Program-made: the position numbers and the translations under genes
The notes under the pieces: generated by a model
The model's input: only the letters and a program-made list of their open reading frames with translations
Told to the model about the DNA's origin: nothing
Databases searched by the model: none
Assembly: GCA_016844745.1 (NCBI GenBank)
Contig: JAERMQ010000033.1
Coordinates: forward strand, 1-44,964
Reading direction: 5' to 3'
From: Ignavibacteria bacterium
GTDB lineage: Bacteria > Bacteroidota > Ignavibacteria > Kapaibacteriales > UBA2268
Length of the DNA: 44,964 nt
Part shown: positions 18,224 to 26,527 of the stretch, one piece after another
How positions within the stretch are numbered: position 1 is the stretch's first letter
How the letters are laid out: each line of letters starts with the position of its first letter

Positions 18224-19120
18224 TTATGATTCAAAATCAAATTTCTGTTGTTCGTTTCTTTTTAAGTGTCGATTTATTCTTAATATTTGATATGATTTGT
18301 TAATATATGTATTTACGGATTCATCCCATTTTTGGATTATCTGTAATTCAACTTCAAGGATATCCCCTTTTGCGAATGATTCACCTTTGTTAATCAATTC
18401 ATAAAAATTCGGGTCTTTAATTTTTGCCGATATTTTATTACCTTTAAAATAAAAATCCCATTTTAAAGATTCTTCAAAAGATAATCGAACAATATTTAAG
18501 GTTGCAGCTTCGATTAAAATTCTTTCGCCTTCTAATAATTCCTCCGACTTTAATGCCATTGATTCAAATTCTTCACGCTGTATTCTGATATAAGGTTTTT
18601 CCTTAATATCGGTAATTTCAAAGCCAGTAATTAATGGGTCATTCCGTAAAGATTCAAAATTTTGAGACAACGAATCTTTTATTATTGGGCTCTTGTCATA
18701 AATATTAAATGTTTGATTTTCTATCTTGAGTTCACTTCCTTCTTGGTTAATAATTATGGTAATATTTCCATCTATAGATGTTCCCTTGGGTTTCCTGCCT
18801 TTCAGGAATTTTTTAATTTGTATTATACCAACAAGTATTGCTATTATCGCAGCAGTAACTTCAATATTAGTCTTATTAAAAATACCCTGTAGTGATTCTA
18901 TAACTGTTTCGATTAAATTAATTTCAATCAGGAAACTCCCTTTTTCAGGGGCTTTCACTTTTATTTGAATTTTTTTTCCGCTATCCAAAAACCGGTTAAT
19001 TTCCTGAATAGCATTTGTAGTGTGGATCAGACTGCTTATTAATATATTAGCATCAATTTGACTTATTTGCCCATCAAATTTAATCTTGAAGTTATTTATA
19101 TTTTTCATTTCGTTATTCAT
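18224..19120 (-). CDS. Unknown protein with one central membrane helix
   Basis: 298 residues. The N-terminal part looks like an alpha/beta domain (NFKIKFDGQISQIDANILISSLIHTTNAIQEINRFLDSGKKIQIKVKAPEKGSFLIEINL). One hydrophobic segment, VTAAIIAILVGIIQIKKFLKGRK, lies at about 105-125. The C-terminal half is mostly strands (ITIIINQEGSELKIENQTFNIY, KPYIRIQREEFESM, WDFYFKGNKISAKIKD). No catalytic motif is recognised. The KAPEKGSF wording recurs in small proteins of accessory regions, but I cannot name a family. It lies between ogt and a long gene-free stretch. Confidence 0.65.
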   Translation of the reverse strand: MNNEMKNINNFKIKFDGQISQIDANILISSLIHTTNAIQEINRFLDSGKKIQIKVKAPEKGSFLIEINLIETVIESLQGIFNKTNIEVTAAIIAILVGIIQIKKFLKGRKPKGTSIDGNITIIINQEGSELKIENQTFNIYDKSPIIKDSLSQNFESLRNDPLITGFEITDIKEKPYIRIQREEFESMALKSEELLEGERILIEAATLNIVRLSFEESLKWDFYFKGNKISAKIKDPNFYELINKGESFAKGDILEVELQIIQKWDESVNTYINKSYQILRINRHLKRNEQQKFDFES

Positions 19121-19799
19121 AATTCAAAAATATAAAATGTTTCAATAACAGTCAAAATAAATCTTCATTAATAAGTATCAAGACATCCAATGATTGGAAA
19201 TCGTATGATGTCTAATTTATTGATCTAGTCATCCGATGACTCCCAGTCATCCGATGACTTATCTGTAAAGTATCATTTTTTCAATCCCAACAATAATAAC
19301 AAAATCCTTGCAACCTCATTCATTGTTTTATCCGATACTACCCCCCATTTTTGAAAAAATCTTTCCTTTGAAACGGAGCGTATATACTCACATTTAATCC
19401 ATTTCAATATCCCATATATTATATATTTTTGTATGCAATTTATATATATAATTTTTAAATTGCAAGAAAAAAAGAATTAATTATATACTATTTGATTTAC
19501 ATGAAATTACTAATTCAATATTGTTTATCAGACCAAAAGCTCCGACCAAAGAACATTCTTCAATAATCGGGATTACATCTTCATCAAGTTATTTAGATGT
19601 TTCACTCGTAAAATAATCTTTATTTGTCATACTACACTTAACCTTTTTGACTATGAATGAACTTGCAGATAAATTGTAATATACAGTTATCACATTTATT
19701 CGTATTACAATTGCATTAGGATTGCAAATGATTGAAAAATATTACAACTTAAAATTCTTCAGTGGCTGCCATATCTGATAGTAACCATTAACCATTATC
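19121..19799. other. Gene-free stretch with decayed family A palindromes
   Basis: No convincing gene. 19227-19259 holds two direct copies of AGTCATCCGATGACT separated by CCC; here both centres are C, so the long hairpin would have a central C-C mismatch, unlike the copies at 2164 and 23402. A degenerate hairpin opening AGACATC and closing GATGTCT lies just before it, around 19182-19213. The rest is AT-rich. Confidence 0.55.
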
Positions 19800-22541
19800 T
19801 TACTTCTCAACTACTATCGGCAGCCTCGCAACTGCATTTCCGGCATTCGCAATAACGAAATACTTCCCTGCCGGCAGATTCTCTGCACTGAATTGTATTG
19901 AGTTCTGCCCTGGCTCGACCGTTTGATTTAATAGCAATGCCACTTCCCTGCCTGCAATATCAACAACTGTTAATTTCAACATTACAGCATGGTCAATTTC
20001 TACATTGTATTCAATAATTGCATTTTTTGAAATTGGATTTGGTTTTGCGGATAAAGATATTAAATTATCATTTTGTGTTTCATTTGAGACATCAGTATTA
20101 TCGCCACCTGTACCCTCGATTGGTATATCCAGTACGGGAGTATTCGAGGCATTCGATTCAATATGCAAAACAGCCTTATAAGTAATATTTTGATAAGGGG
20201 TAAATTTAATAGTTATTTCCGTATTTGCATCTTTAATTACTTTGATAGGGAAAGTTGGAGCTACAATACTGAAGACACCGTATTGGTCTCCTTCAATTGA
20301 AATTTTATTAATCGACAAATCATCAAAACCTAAATTCTCAAATGAAATATTGTAATTTGCCGTTGATTCCAATTTTACATTCCCAAAAGAAATATTATAG
20401 ATGCTGGCTTTGATTGTTGGTCTTGAATCTATCCCATAACCTCTTAATCTAATACTTATAATTTCATTTCGTGTGTCATTTGTTTTAATTTCCAGAATAG
20501 CATTGGAAGATCCTATTTTTTTTGGCTGGAAAGTTACTAAAATCGTATCTTTTTCATCAACATTGATAAATATGGGATTTGATTTAGTTTTCCAACTAAA
20601 ATCGTTATTAATATCATTTATGATTTTCGCATCTGTAATGCTTAAATAACTTTGTCCCCGGTTCGTGGCAACAATAAGTAAAGTCCTGGTATTATTTACA
20701 TTTACTTCATGGAATTCCAATTCAGTAGTGTTCAATACAATTTTAGCTAATCCAGGGTCAGGTGCTCTCGGTAAGCTTCCGATTGCTATTACCGTATCAT
20801 ACCCGCATCGGTCAGCAAAAGCTATAACGGCTCGTGCGCTATCATTCGGGTAAATTTTCTCAAGCTTCCAGGTAGAATTAACATTCGTCCCGGCTAAGAA
20901 TTCCGGATAAGTTAATTTGTAATTATAGCTCTGGTCTGTAAGCATGAAAATTAAGGTCAGGTTTTTATCCGAGACAGTTCCATTAACAGATGAGTCAGGA
21001 TTTAACGTATATGCTACTTTAGGACATTCCTTATCTTCCGGGTCATCAATCCTGAACGAAGCAGCAGGGGGATAGCCATAAGAATCGCACCAGTTGTATC
21101 CGAAAGAATATGCTGCAAAAGGCTGGCTCGCTTTGATTTTAAATACTCCCTCGCGAGGTAAAGTCAATTTATGTACTGCATAATGTTTGTCGTTGATATC
21201 ATAATTAAATTGCTTATCCGTTCCCGGATTCTTTAGATTTACTGGTGACCAAGTGAATGAACCACCAACCGATTCACCGATAATAACATCATCAGGCATA
21301 TTAGAATTGCCATCGGTTTGGTATATCAAATGCATATAATTTTCCTCAAAACCCATTCCACCTTTTATTGCCGGTGTGTTAAATGTAATTTCTTTTAAGT
21401 ATTGCGAAACGGGTGTCATCACCATCCAGAATGGGTCGCTGTTCGGGAGAGGATAGCCGTCTTCCTGCACGCCGCAGTTGTAAAGCATTATTCCAATCGG
21501 TTTATCTCCTGAAATAACGGCAGGTCTTGGCAGGGTATCCATTGGCGTTATCCTGGTTTCATAATATGCTTCGCCAATGATTCCTCCGGCATTCTTTAAT
21601 ATGGAAATTTGTTTGCCGTCCATATAAACTGATGTATTCGGCTCTTTGGCAAAAATTCGGATAATTGACGGATATTTACGTCCGGGAACAGGAACCACAT
21701 GATATTCCTTACCCCAAGCAAAGGTAGGCATTTCCATTTCGGCGCAGTAATCGCACCACTGGTTTCCTGCCGGAATATTGTCGCACATATTACCTGAAAC
21801 GACTGATACAGGCTTATCGGCAACAATTTTACTACCCGCAAGGTCTCCATAATCACCTTTGGCAGAAACCATGAATACATCACCTTTGTTCATTGTGACC
21901 GTAGTGCTTTGACCGGGCTTTAAGCCGCCGGCTGTAGTAGTAGCAGCGTTCCCACCCATTGTGAAAGTCATTTTTGTATCATTATAAGCAGCAGTAATTC
22001 CGCACATTGAAGGCAGATGATAACCCCAAACAGAGCTGAACATGGGGTCGGTGTTGTAAGTGCCGCAAATATATTCAGTTCCTAAGCACGAAACCGGAGC
22101 AACTAAAAAACCATCGCTTGTGTACCTAAATCTAACGACTGCAAATACAGTAATTAAATCCTCTGCATAAACATGAATACCTGCACCGGAAAAAATTTGT
22201 TCTTCTGTTTCTGGCGTTGGTCCTCTTTTTTCGAAAGCCATTGCATCACTTGGATGAATGTCAAAAGCAAAAACATTGTTTGGAGTTGTTTTTATCGTTT
22301 TTATTAAACCTCTTCTTTTTACTTCAAGGGTTACAAGGGTTTTAACTTCTGAAGTAACGTAAATTTTTATGAAATTACTATAAGAACCGGATTCATCCTG
22401 CATGCAAGGAGGAATAGTAAACCAGAAATCGGTGCCGTTGTTCTGTACGCCAAGCCATTGCGGCAGTTCCCGTGGTTGCGCCGTTGCAGCTATTTGCAAA
22501 GAAAATAATAGTATTATTACGAAGGTAAATATTTTTTTCAT
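19800..22541 (-). CDS. T9SS-secreted IgGFc-binding-like protein with HYDIN/ASH-type repeats
   Basis: 913 residues. A signal peptide (about 1-21, ending AATAQP) is followed by an IgGFc-binding N-terminal-like domain to about residue 500 (GTDFWFTIPPCMQ, VYAEDLITVFAVVRFRYTSDGF, SVVSGNMCDNIPAGNQWCDYC). Two immunoglobulin-like ASH/HYDIN (choice-of-anchor D) repeats lie at about 600-810 (LEFHEVNVNNTRTLLIV, ISFGNVKLESTANYNISFEN). The end is a T9SS type A sorting domain (LSAKPNPISKNAIIEY, VVDIAGREVALLLNQ, LPAGKYFVIANAG). It should be exported by Sec, passed through the outer membrane by T9SS and anchored on the surface. The function is probably adhesion; ligand unknown. It is monocistronic. Confidence 0.87.
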   Translation of the reverse strand: MKKIFTFVIILLFSLQIAATAQPRELPQWLGVQNNGTDFWFTIPPCMQDESGSYSNFIKIYVTSEVKTLVTLEVKRRGLIKTIKTTPNNVFAFDIHPSDAMAFEKRGPTPETEEQIFSGAGIHVYAEDLITVFAVVRFRYTSDGFLVAPVSCLGTEYICGTYNTDPMFSSVWGYHLPSMCGITAAYNDTKMTFTMGGNAATTTAGGLKPGQSTTVTMNKGDVFMVSAKGDYGDLAGSKIVADKPVSVVSGNMCDNIPAGNQWCDYCAEMEMPTFAWGKEYHVVPVPGRKYPSIIRIFAKEPNTSVYMDGKQISILKNAGGIIGEAYYETRITPMDTLPRPAVISGDKPIGIMLYNCGVQEDGYPLPNSDPFWMVMTPVSQYLKEITFNTPAIKGGMGFEENYMHLIYQTDGNSNMPDDVIIGESVGGSFTWSPVNLKNPGTDKQFNYDINDKHYAVHKLTLPREGVFKIKASQPFAAYSFGYNWCDSYGYPPAASFRIDDPEDKECPKVAYTLNPDSSVNGTVSDKNLTLIFMLTDQSYNYKLTYPEFLAGTNVNSTWKLEKIYPNDSARAVIAFADRCGYDTVIAIGSLPRAPDPGLAKIVLNTTELEFHEVNVNNTRTLLIVATNRGQSYLSITDAKIINDINNDFSWKTKSNPIFINVDEKDTILVTFQPKKIGSSNAILEIKTNDTRNEIISIRLRGYGIDSRPTIKASIYNISFGNVKLESTANYNISFENLGFDDLSINKISIEGDQYGVFSIVAPTFPIKVIKDANTEITIKFTPYQNITYKAVLHIESNASNTPVLDIPIEGTGGDNTDVSNETQNDNLISLSAKPNPISKNAIIEYNVEIDHAVMLKLTVVDIAGREVALLLNQTVEPGQNSIQFSAENLPAGKYFVIANAGNAVARLPIVVEK

Positions 22542-22740
22542 TTTATGTTCCTTCCATTTATTGAAAGTATATTTTCAGCTTTTTATTAGAAAACACGAGT
22601 ACAGCGCACGCTTCACCGAATTTGTAATATAAATATCATAAATCCAAAAGTATCAATATTCAATAAACAGTTCAAAAATGAAATAGTTTCAAGGAAGAGA
22701 AAATATTTATTTCAAGGCTGACTAAAAATGCAAATAAAAT

Positions 22741-22955
22741 GTCATTCTGAACGAAGTGAAGAATCTTCTTCAACATTGGATGTATTTTTTTTGGAGTAAA
22801 GAAATAATGATATTGATTTTATCAGAATTGGGGAGAAGATTCTTCGCTTCGCTCAGAATGACATTCTGCCTAGTTAGAGAAGATTCTTCGCTTCGCTCAG
22901 AATGACATTCTAATTGGTTTGAGAAGATTCTTCGCTTCCCTCAGAATGACATTCT
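22741..22955. repeat. Family C cluster: three 35-nt direct repeats with 9-nt spacers
   Basis: GAGAAGATTC...GACATTCT units at 22833-22867, 22877-22911 and 22921-22955 differ by one base at most, with spacers of 9 nt. An oppositely oriented relative begins at 22741 (GTCATTCTGAACGAAG). Each unit ends in AGAATG-A-CATTCT, itself a palindrome. The cluster lies in the 415-nt gap between the T9SS protein gene and fliO, downstream of fliO. Confidence 0.85.
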
Positions 22956-22956
22956 T

Positions 22957-23358
22957 CTACTTCTTAAAAGCAGAGCGGATAAATGAACCGAATGAAAGGG
23001 AAGAATCTTCTGAGCGGGCGCTTTTTGCCTTTGGCTGCTCCATTCCGGGGAATTTAGTAACAGCAGGAGCCTTTTTCACGGGGAAGCCATGGAATTGTTC
23101 GGATTCGTCGGATAAGTCGGCTATCTGGGCAACATTGCCGTCGCCGGAGCCTATTAGAAGTGTTTTGCTGCCGGCTTTTACAATATAGAGGTGGCTCTTC
23201 TGATTAAGGTTAATTTTCGATACAACCTGCAATTCTCCATTGCTGACGGCTCTCTTTACCTTACCGGCGTATTTCTTCAAAAGAAAAAGAAGAATTCCTA
23301 ATCCGGCAACGAATGCCGCCATTGTCAGAAAGCCTTTTAAAATTGTATCATCTAACAT
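22957..23358 (-). CDS. fliO: Flagellar biosynthetic protein FliO
   Basis: 133 residues with one N-terminal membrane helix (ILKGFLTMAAFVAGLGILLFLLKKYAGK) followed by the small beta domain of the FliO family (ELQVVSKINLNQKSHLYIVKAGSKTLLIGSGDGNVAQIADL) and a disordered basic tail. FliO is an accessory factor for assembly of the FliP ring in the flagellar export gate. It is the last gene of the fliL-M-N-O series but lies 294 nt after fliN, a gap filled by an 84-nt tandem duplication that repeats its own start codon. Confidence 0.85.
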   Translation of the reverse strand: MLDDTILKGFLTMAAFVAGLGILLFLLKKYAGKVKRAVSNGELQVVSKINLNQKSHLYIVKAGSKTLLIGSGDGNVAQIADLSDESEQFHGFPVKKAPAVTKFPGMEQPKAKSARSEDSSLSFGSFIRSAFKK

Positions 23359-23520
23359 ATTTTTGTAAAGTTATATTCTAAAAAATTATTGATACTTGTA
23401 TTCATCCGATGACTTAAAGTCATCGGATGAATTTTCATACATATTTTTGTAAAGTTATATTCTAAAAAATTATTGATACTTGTATTCATCCGATGACTTA
23501 AAGTCATCGGATGAATTTTC
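23355..23520. repeat. 84-nt tandem duplication carrying the fliO start and a family A palindrome
   Basis: Two copies, 23355-23438 and 23439-23520, are essentially identical. Each includes ACATAT (with the minus-strand ATG) and a family A hairpin TTCATCCGATGACT-TAA-AGTCATCGGATGAA (23402-23431 in the first copy). The second ATG, at 23442, opens a minus-strand frame that cannot lead into fliO, so the duplication affects only the leader. Confidence 0.88.
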
Positions 23521-23544
23521 AAAAAAATCATTCTAATTGGTTCA

Positions 23545-23578
23545 AAGAATCCGGAAGTCGCATGAATTCCGGATTCTT
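23545..23578. repeat. Hairpin in the fliN-fliO gap
   Basis: AAGAATCCGGA (23545-23555) pairs with TCCGGATTCTT (23568-23578) around a 12-nt loop. It resembles the inner part of the family C element at 32131 (AAGAATCCGGAAGCC). There is no U-run on either strand. It could be a remnant of such an element or an RNA structure within the fli transcript. Confidence 0.55.
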
Positions 23579-23652
23579 CAATTATTTCAGAGCAGCTAAG
23601 CTGTATATTATTCAGTTGTGCCATTATTATTCTTTTTACTTATAAAAATTTA

Positions 23653-24093
23653 CTATCTTCTCAAACTACGCAAGCGCTCGGACGGGTCGACTAAAGTTGT
23701 GATACGAATACCGAAATGTTTGTCGATTACGACGACTTCGCCTTCCGCAACCTTCTTGCCGTTAATAAGCACATCTACCGGCTCGCTCACCAATTTATCG
23801 AACTCAATGACAGAGCCTCTGCCCAAGCGGAGAATATCGCGAATTAACATGTTCGTCCTGCCAAGCTCGATAGAAACCGGAAGCTGCAAATCGTAGAGCA
23901 GTTCGAGTTTCGGGTCGAGAGGAGAAAAAGAAGCACGCTCGCCGCCACCGCCGCCGTATTCCAACTGCGGAAAGTCGGGAGAATCTATTTTCATACCTGA
24001 ATCTGAGATAGCTTTATCTACCGCCGGCGACATATCATCGTCAATACCACCACTTTGAATCAGGGCATCAATTTCTTCTTGTGTCATTGTCAT
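23653..24093 (-). CDS. fliN: Flagellar motor switch protein FliN
   Basis: 146 residues. The C-terminal SpoA/FliN domain (LLYDLQLPVSIELGRTNMLIRDILRLGRGSVIEFDKL, NGKKVAEGEVVVIDKHFGIRITTLVDPSERL) is unmistakable. The N-terminal MTQEEIDALIQSGG resembles the short CheC/FliN-type leader, and a Gly-rich linker (EYGGGGGERA) joins the two. It forms the C-ring with FliM and FliG and sets rotation direction. It starts 1 nt after the fliM stop codon, so the two are translationally coupled. Confidence 0.95.
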   Translation of the reverse strand: MTMTQEEIDALIQSGGIDDDMSPAVDKAISDSGMKIDSPDFPQLEYGGGGGERASFSPLDPKLELLYDLQLPVSIELGRTNMLIRDILRLGRGSVIEFDKLVSEPVDVLINGKKVAEGEVVVIDKHFGIRITTLVDPSERLRSLRR

Positions 24094-24094
24094 A

Positions 24095-25129
24095 TCATGT
24101 TTCCTTTTCTTTATATGTTATATCTTGGTCAACTAAGTCCTCATCCCCTAAGAGACGAGTTATTCGGACGGCTTTCTTACCGTCCACACTACCTGGGCGG
24201 GCAGCTAATTTTCTTTTGCCGCCTATCGTAACTTCTATTTCATGATTAACTCTTTTATTCAACTTCATCACATCCCCAGGCTTGAGTTCCAGCATTTCAC
24301 CAACGGAAATAGCCGTCTTGCCTAATTCAGCAATTACAATTAGGAAGGTTTTCGACATCTGGGAGCGCATAATTTCCATGTTTTCGCGCATACGGCTGGT
24401 GCTTTGCTTTACATTCGATGTAGTTACCTGCTGACGATTCAGCTTGGCTAAAACTTCCTCCAACGCAAATGTCGGATAGCACAAGTTCATTAAAAATGTA
24501 TGGACACCGATATTGACATCGAATGAAACGACAATGACGATTTCCGATGAAGGCGCTACCTGTACGAAATCGGCTTCCATTTCTAATCTCGAAAATTTAA
24601 ATTTCAATTCTGCAATCGAGCGCCAGGCATTTCTCAAATCCGATAAAGCATGCTCGACCATAACCCTCACAACTGCCTGCTCGATAGCCGTGATAGTTCT
24701 TGGATTTATCTGGACTTCGGCGCTGCCGCCAAGCAAACGCTCTACGACAGTTAATGCTAATTGAGGGCTGATTTCCAAAATACCGCTGCCGTCGGTGCCT
24801 TCCAGATCGAAGACGTAAAGGCAACTCGGGTTCGACACCGATAAAATAAATTCGGAATAGAATAATTGGTCAACTGAGGTTACGGTAATTGAAACAATAG
24901 TTTGCAGTTTTGATACTAAGTAATAACCGAAAACTTCGGCGAAACTTTCATGAACAGTTTGAAGTGTACGAACCTGGTTTTTGGAAATTCTGTTGGGGCG
25001 CCGGAAATCGTAATTCGAAACATCGCCTTTCGATATTTTTCCATCAACCAATTGGTCAACATCCATACGCCCCGAAGACATTTCGGAGAGCAGGCTGTCT
25101 ATTTCATATTGTGATAATACGTCCGCCAT
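24095..25129 (-). CDS. fliM: Flagellar motor switch protein FliM
   Basis: 344 residues. The N-terminal MADVLSQYEIDSLLSEMSSG is the FliM segment that binds CheY-P (LSQxEIDxLL). The middle CheC-like domain begins YDFRRPNRISKNQVRTLQTVHESFAE, and the C-terminal SpoA domain has GKTAISVGEMLELKPGDVMKLNKRVNHEIEVTIGGKRKLAARPG. Length and order match the family. It sits on the cytoplasmic C-ring. The presence of the CheY-binding peptide implies chemotactic control. fliL lies 38 nt upstream and fliN 1 nt downstream. Confidence 0.96.
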   Translation of the reverse strand: MADVLSQYEIDSLLSEMSSGRMDVDQLVDGKISKGDVSNYDFRRPNRISKNQVRTLQTVHESFAEVFGYYLVSKLQTIVSITVTSVDQLFYSEFILSVSNPSCLYVFDLEGTDGSGILEISPQLALTVVERLLGGSAEVQINPRTITAIEQAVVRVMVEHALSDLRNAWRSIAELKFKFSRLEMEADFVQVAPSSEIVIVVSFDVNIGVHTFLMNLCYPTFALEEVLAKLNRQQVTTSNVKQSTSRMRENMEIMRSQMSKTFLIVIAELGKTAISVGEMLELKPGDVMKLNKRVNHEIEVTIGGKRKLAARPGSVDGKKAVRITRLLGDEDLVDQDITYKEKET

Positions 25130-25167
25130 AATATTTTATCTATTTAATTTCCTTCAATTTCAATATA

Positions 25168-25848
25168 TTATTGAATTAAATATTCCATAAAGGTAATATC
25201 TCTTAAAAACATTTTCTTTTCATGGCTCTTCATGAAAATAGGAATCAACCTTTTCCTAATAATCATTTTAACAGTATCCCTGCTATCCTGCAATTTATCA
25301 ACGGTTAAATCACCCAAAGTCATTAATACTTCACCCTTAATCCTGTTAAGAAAAGCAGCATCGACACTAACCATTCTACCGGATTCTTTTTCACCGCCTC
25401 CACCGCCTTCACCCTTTCCTGCTGAAGCGAAGGATTTGGATTCTTTTGAACGGAATTCGATTAATAAGTTGACGACAATAAATTGTGAGGAACTTTTTGG
25501 ATTTGTCGTAATCTGACCGGTTTCGAAGTTCATAATTTCTTCGGGATTAGTAAGAAAGTCCGCTTCATCACTGCCTTCGCTTGTCATTTCTGCTTCCCTT
25601 TTCTTCTTTTCCTTATCAATCTCTTCCATTTTTACTTTTTTCTCTTGCTCGGCTTTTGACATTTGGGCTTTGGGGTCGGCAGGTGCAGAAAATACAAATT
25701 TTATAAGTATATAAACTATAACACCCTGAACGGCAAGCACGCCAACAATGATGCTGATTAATACCTGAAGTTTCATTCCGCCTTCCCTGGTCTTTTTAGG
25801 CGGCTTTTCAGGCTCTTGTTTCTCTGCTTTTTTATCTTCTTTAGCCAT
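25168..25848 (-). CDS. fliL: Flagellar basal body-associated protein FliL
   Basis: 226 residues. A charged cytoplasmic N-terminus (KEDKKAEKQEPEKPPKK) precedes one membrane helix (LQVLISIIVGVLAVQGVIVYILIKFVF), a long Lys/Glu linker and the periplasmic FliL domain (FIVVNLLIEFRS, VDAAFLNRIKGEVLMTLGDLTVDKLQDSRDTVKMIIRKRLIPIF, FLRDITFMEYLIQ). FliL surrounds the stator units. A poly-Gly insertion (GKGEGGGGGEKE) in the periplasmic domain is unusual. It is the first visible gene of the fliL-M-N-O series; its promoter would lie in 25849-25950. Confidence 0.93.
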   Translation of the reverse strand: MAKEDKKAEKQEPEKPPKKTREGGMKLQVLISIIVGVLAVQGVIVYILIKFVFSAPADPKAQMSKAEQEKKVKMEEIDKEKKKREAEMTSEGSDEADFLTNPEEIMNFETGQITTNPKSSSQFIVVNLLIEFRSKESKSFASAGKGEGGGGGEKESGRMVSVDAAFLNRIKGEVLMTLGDLTVDKLQDSRDTVKMIIRKRLIPIFMKSHEKKMFLRDITFMEYLIQ

Positions 25849-26481
25849 AATTATTTTATTTTTATATTTAACTTGAAAACTATCCCTTTATTATCGGATA
25901 AATCCGTTCATTATTTTACTTTTTATTTCAAATATTTTTATTTTCAAAGTATGAATTAAGAAAAACCGTGCCACTTATTTGAATTCCTGTTTTTAATTGT
26001 ATATAAAATTCCAACTTTTTTCCATAATTATTCCATTTTATTTATTCATTTATAAGTCGTTAATAAATAATCATGCCGGAATGAAAATTTGATGTATTGC
26101 TTTATTATAGGTTAATCCTGGCGAAATGTCAATGCGAAGAATGAGTTTGTAAGATAGATTAAAATAATGAGGAGGTAAGAAAAACGAAGAACCCCTCCCT
26201 AACCCTCCCCGAAGGGGAGGGAACTTGTAAATTAATTATTTTTCAATTCCTTCCCCTTCGGGGAGGGTTAGGGAGGGGTTCTTCGTTTAATTAATAATGG
26301 AAGAAAATTTGGTTTTAAATATGCTCAAATGAAGGGATTCCCTACCATTTAAAATCTTATTTGTATAAGAAATTTATCCGGTAGGGATTCAAAATATCAT
26401 AAAGGAAAAAACATTTGAATATTGTTTGATACGATTTTCATGGCTAATAATCCGCACATTGCTAATTATTAACCGACTAAA
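25849..26481. other. Intergenic region upstream of fliL with a 37-bp hairpin
   Basis: No gene seen. A very long inverted repeat, 26182-26218 with 26252-26288 (37 bp perfect, 33-nt loop), carries CCCTCCCC-GAA-GGGGAGGG in one arm and the near-complement with TTC in the other. It is a variant of family D in architecture. The rest is AT-rich; no clean promoter was identified. Confidence 0.8.
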
Positions 26482-26482
26482 A

Positions 26483-26510
26483 AAAATGCCGTCAGGTTTG
26501 ACGGCATTTT
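26483..26510 (-). terminator. Rho-independent terminator of the OmpA/PD40 gene
   Basis: AAAATGCCGTCA (26483-26494) pairs with TGACGGCATTTT (26499-26510) around a GGTT loop. On the minus strand the stem is followed by a run of T before AGTCGG. It lies 18 nt after the stop at 26528. Confidence 0.9.
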
Positions 26511-26527
26511 ATTGAATTCTAAATTTA

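Noticed and set aside
19490..19630. Small peptide gene starting MTNKDYF on the minus strand
   Set aside because: It has an in-frame TAA after 13 codons and no ribosome site; the continuing text is not recognisable.
22833..22955. CRISPR array (35-nt repeats with regular spacing)
   Set aside because: The spacers are only 9 nt, there are three units, each resembles a dispersed family found elsewhere in the window, and no cas gene is present.
23352..23624. A 90-codon frame on the minus strand between fliN and fliO
   Set aside because: Two thirds of it is the 84-nt duplication with its palindromes read twice, and the remainder covers a hairpin. No family resemblance.
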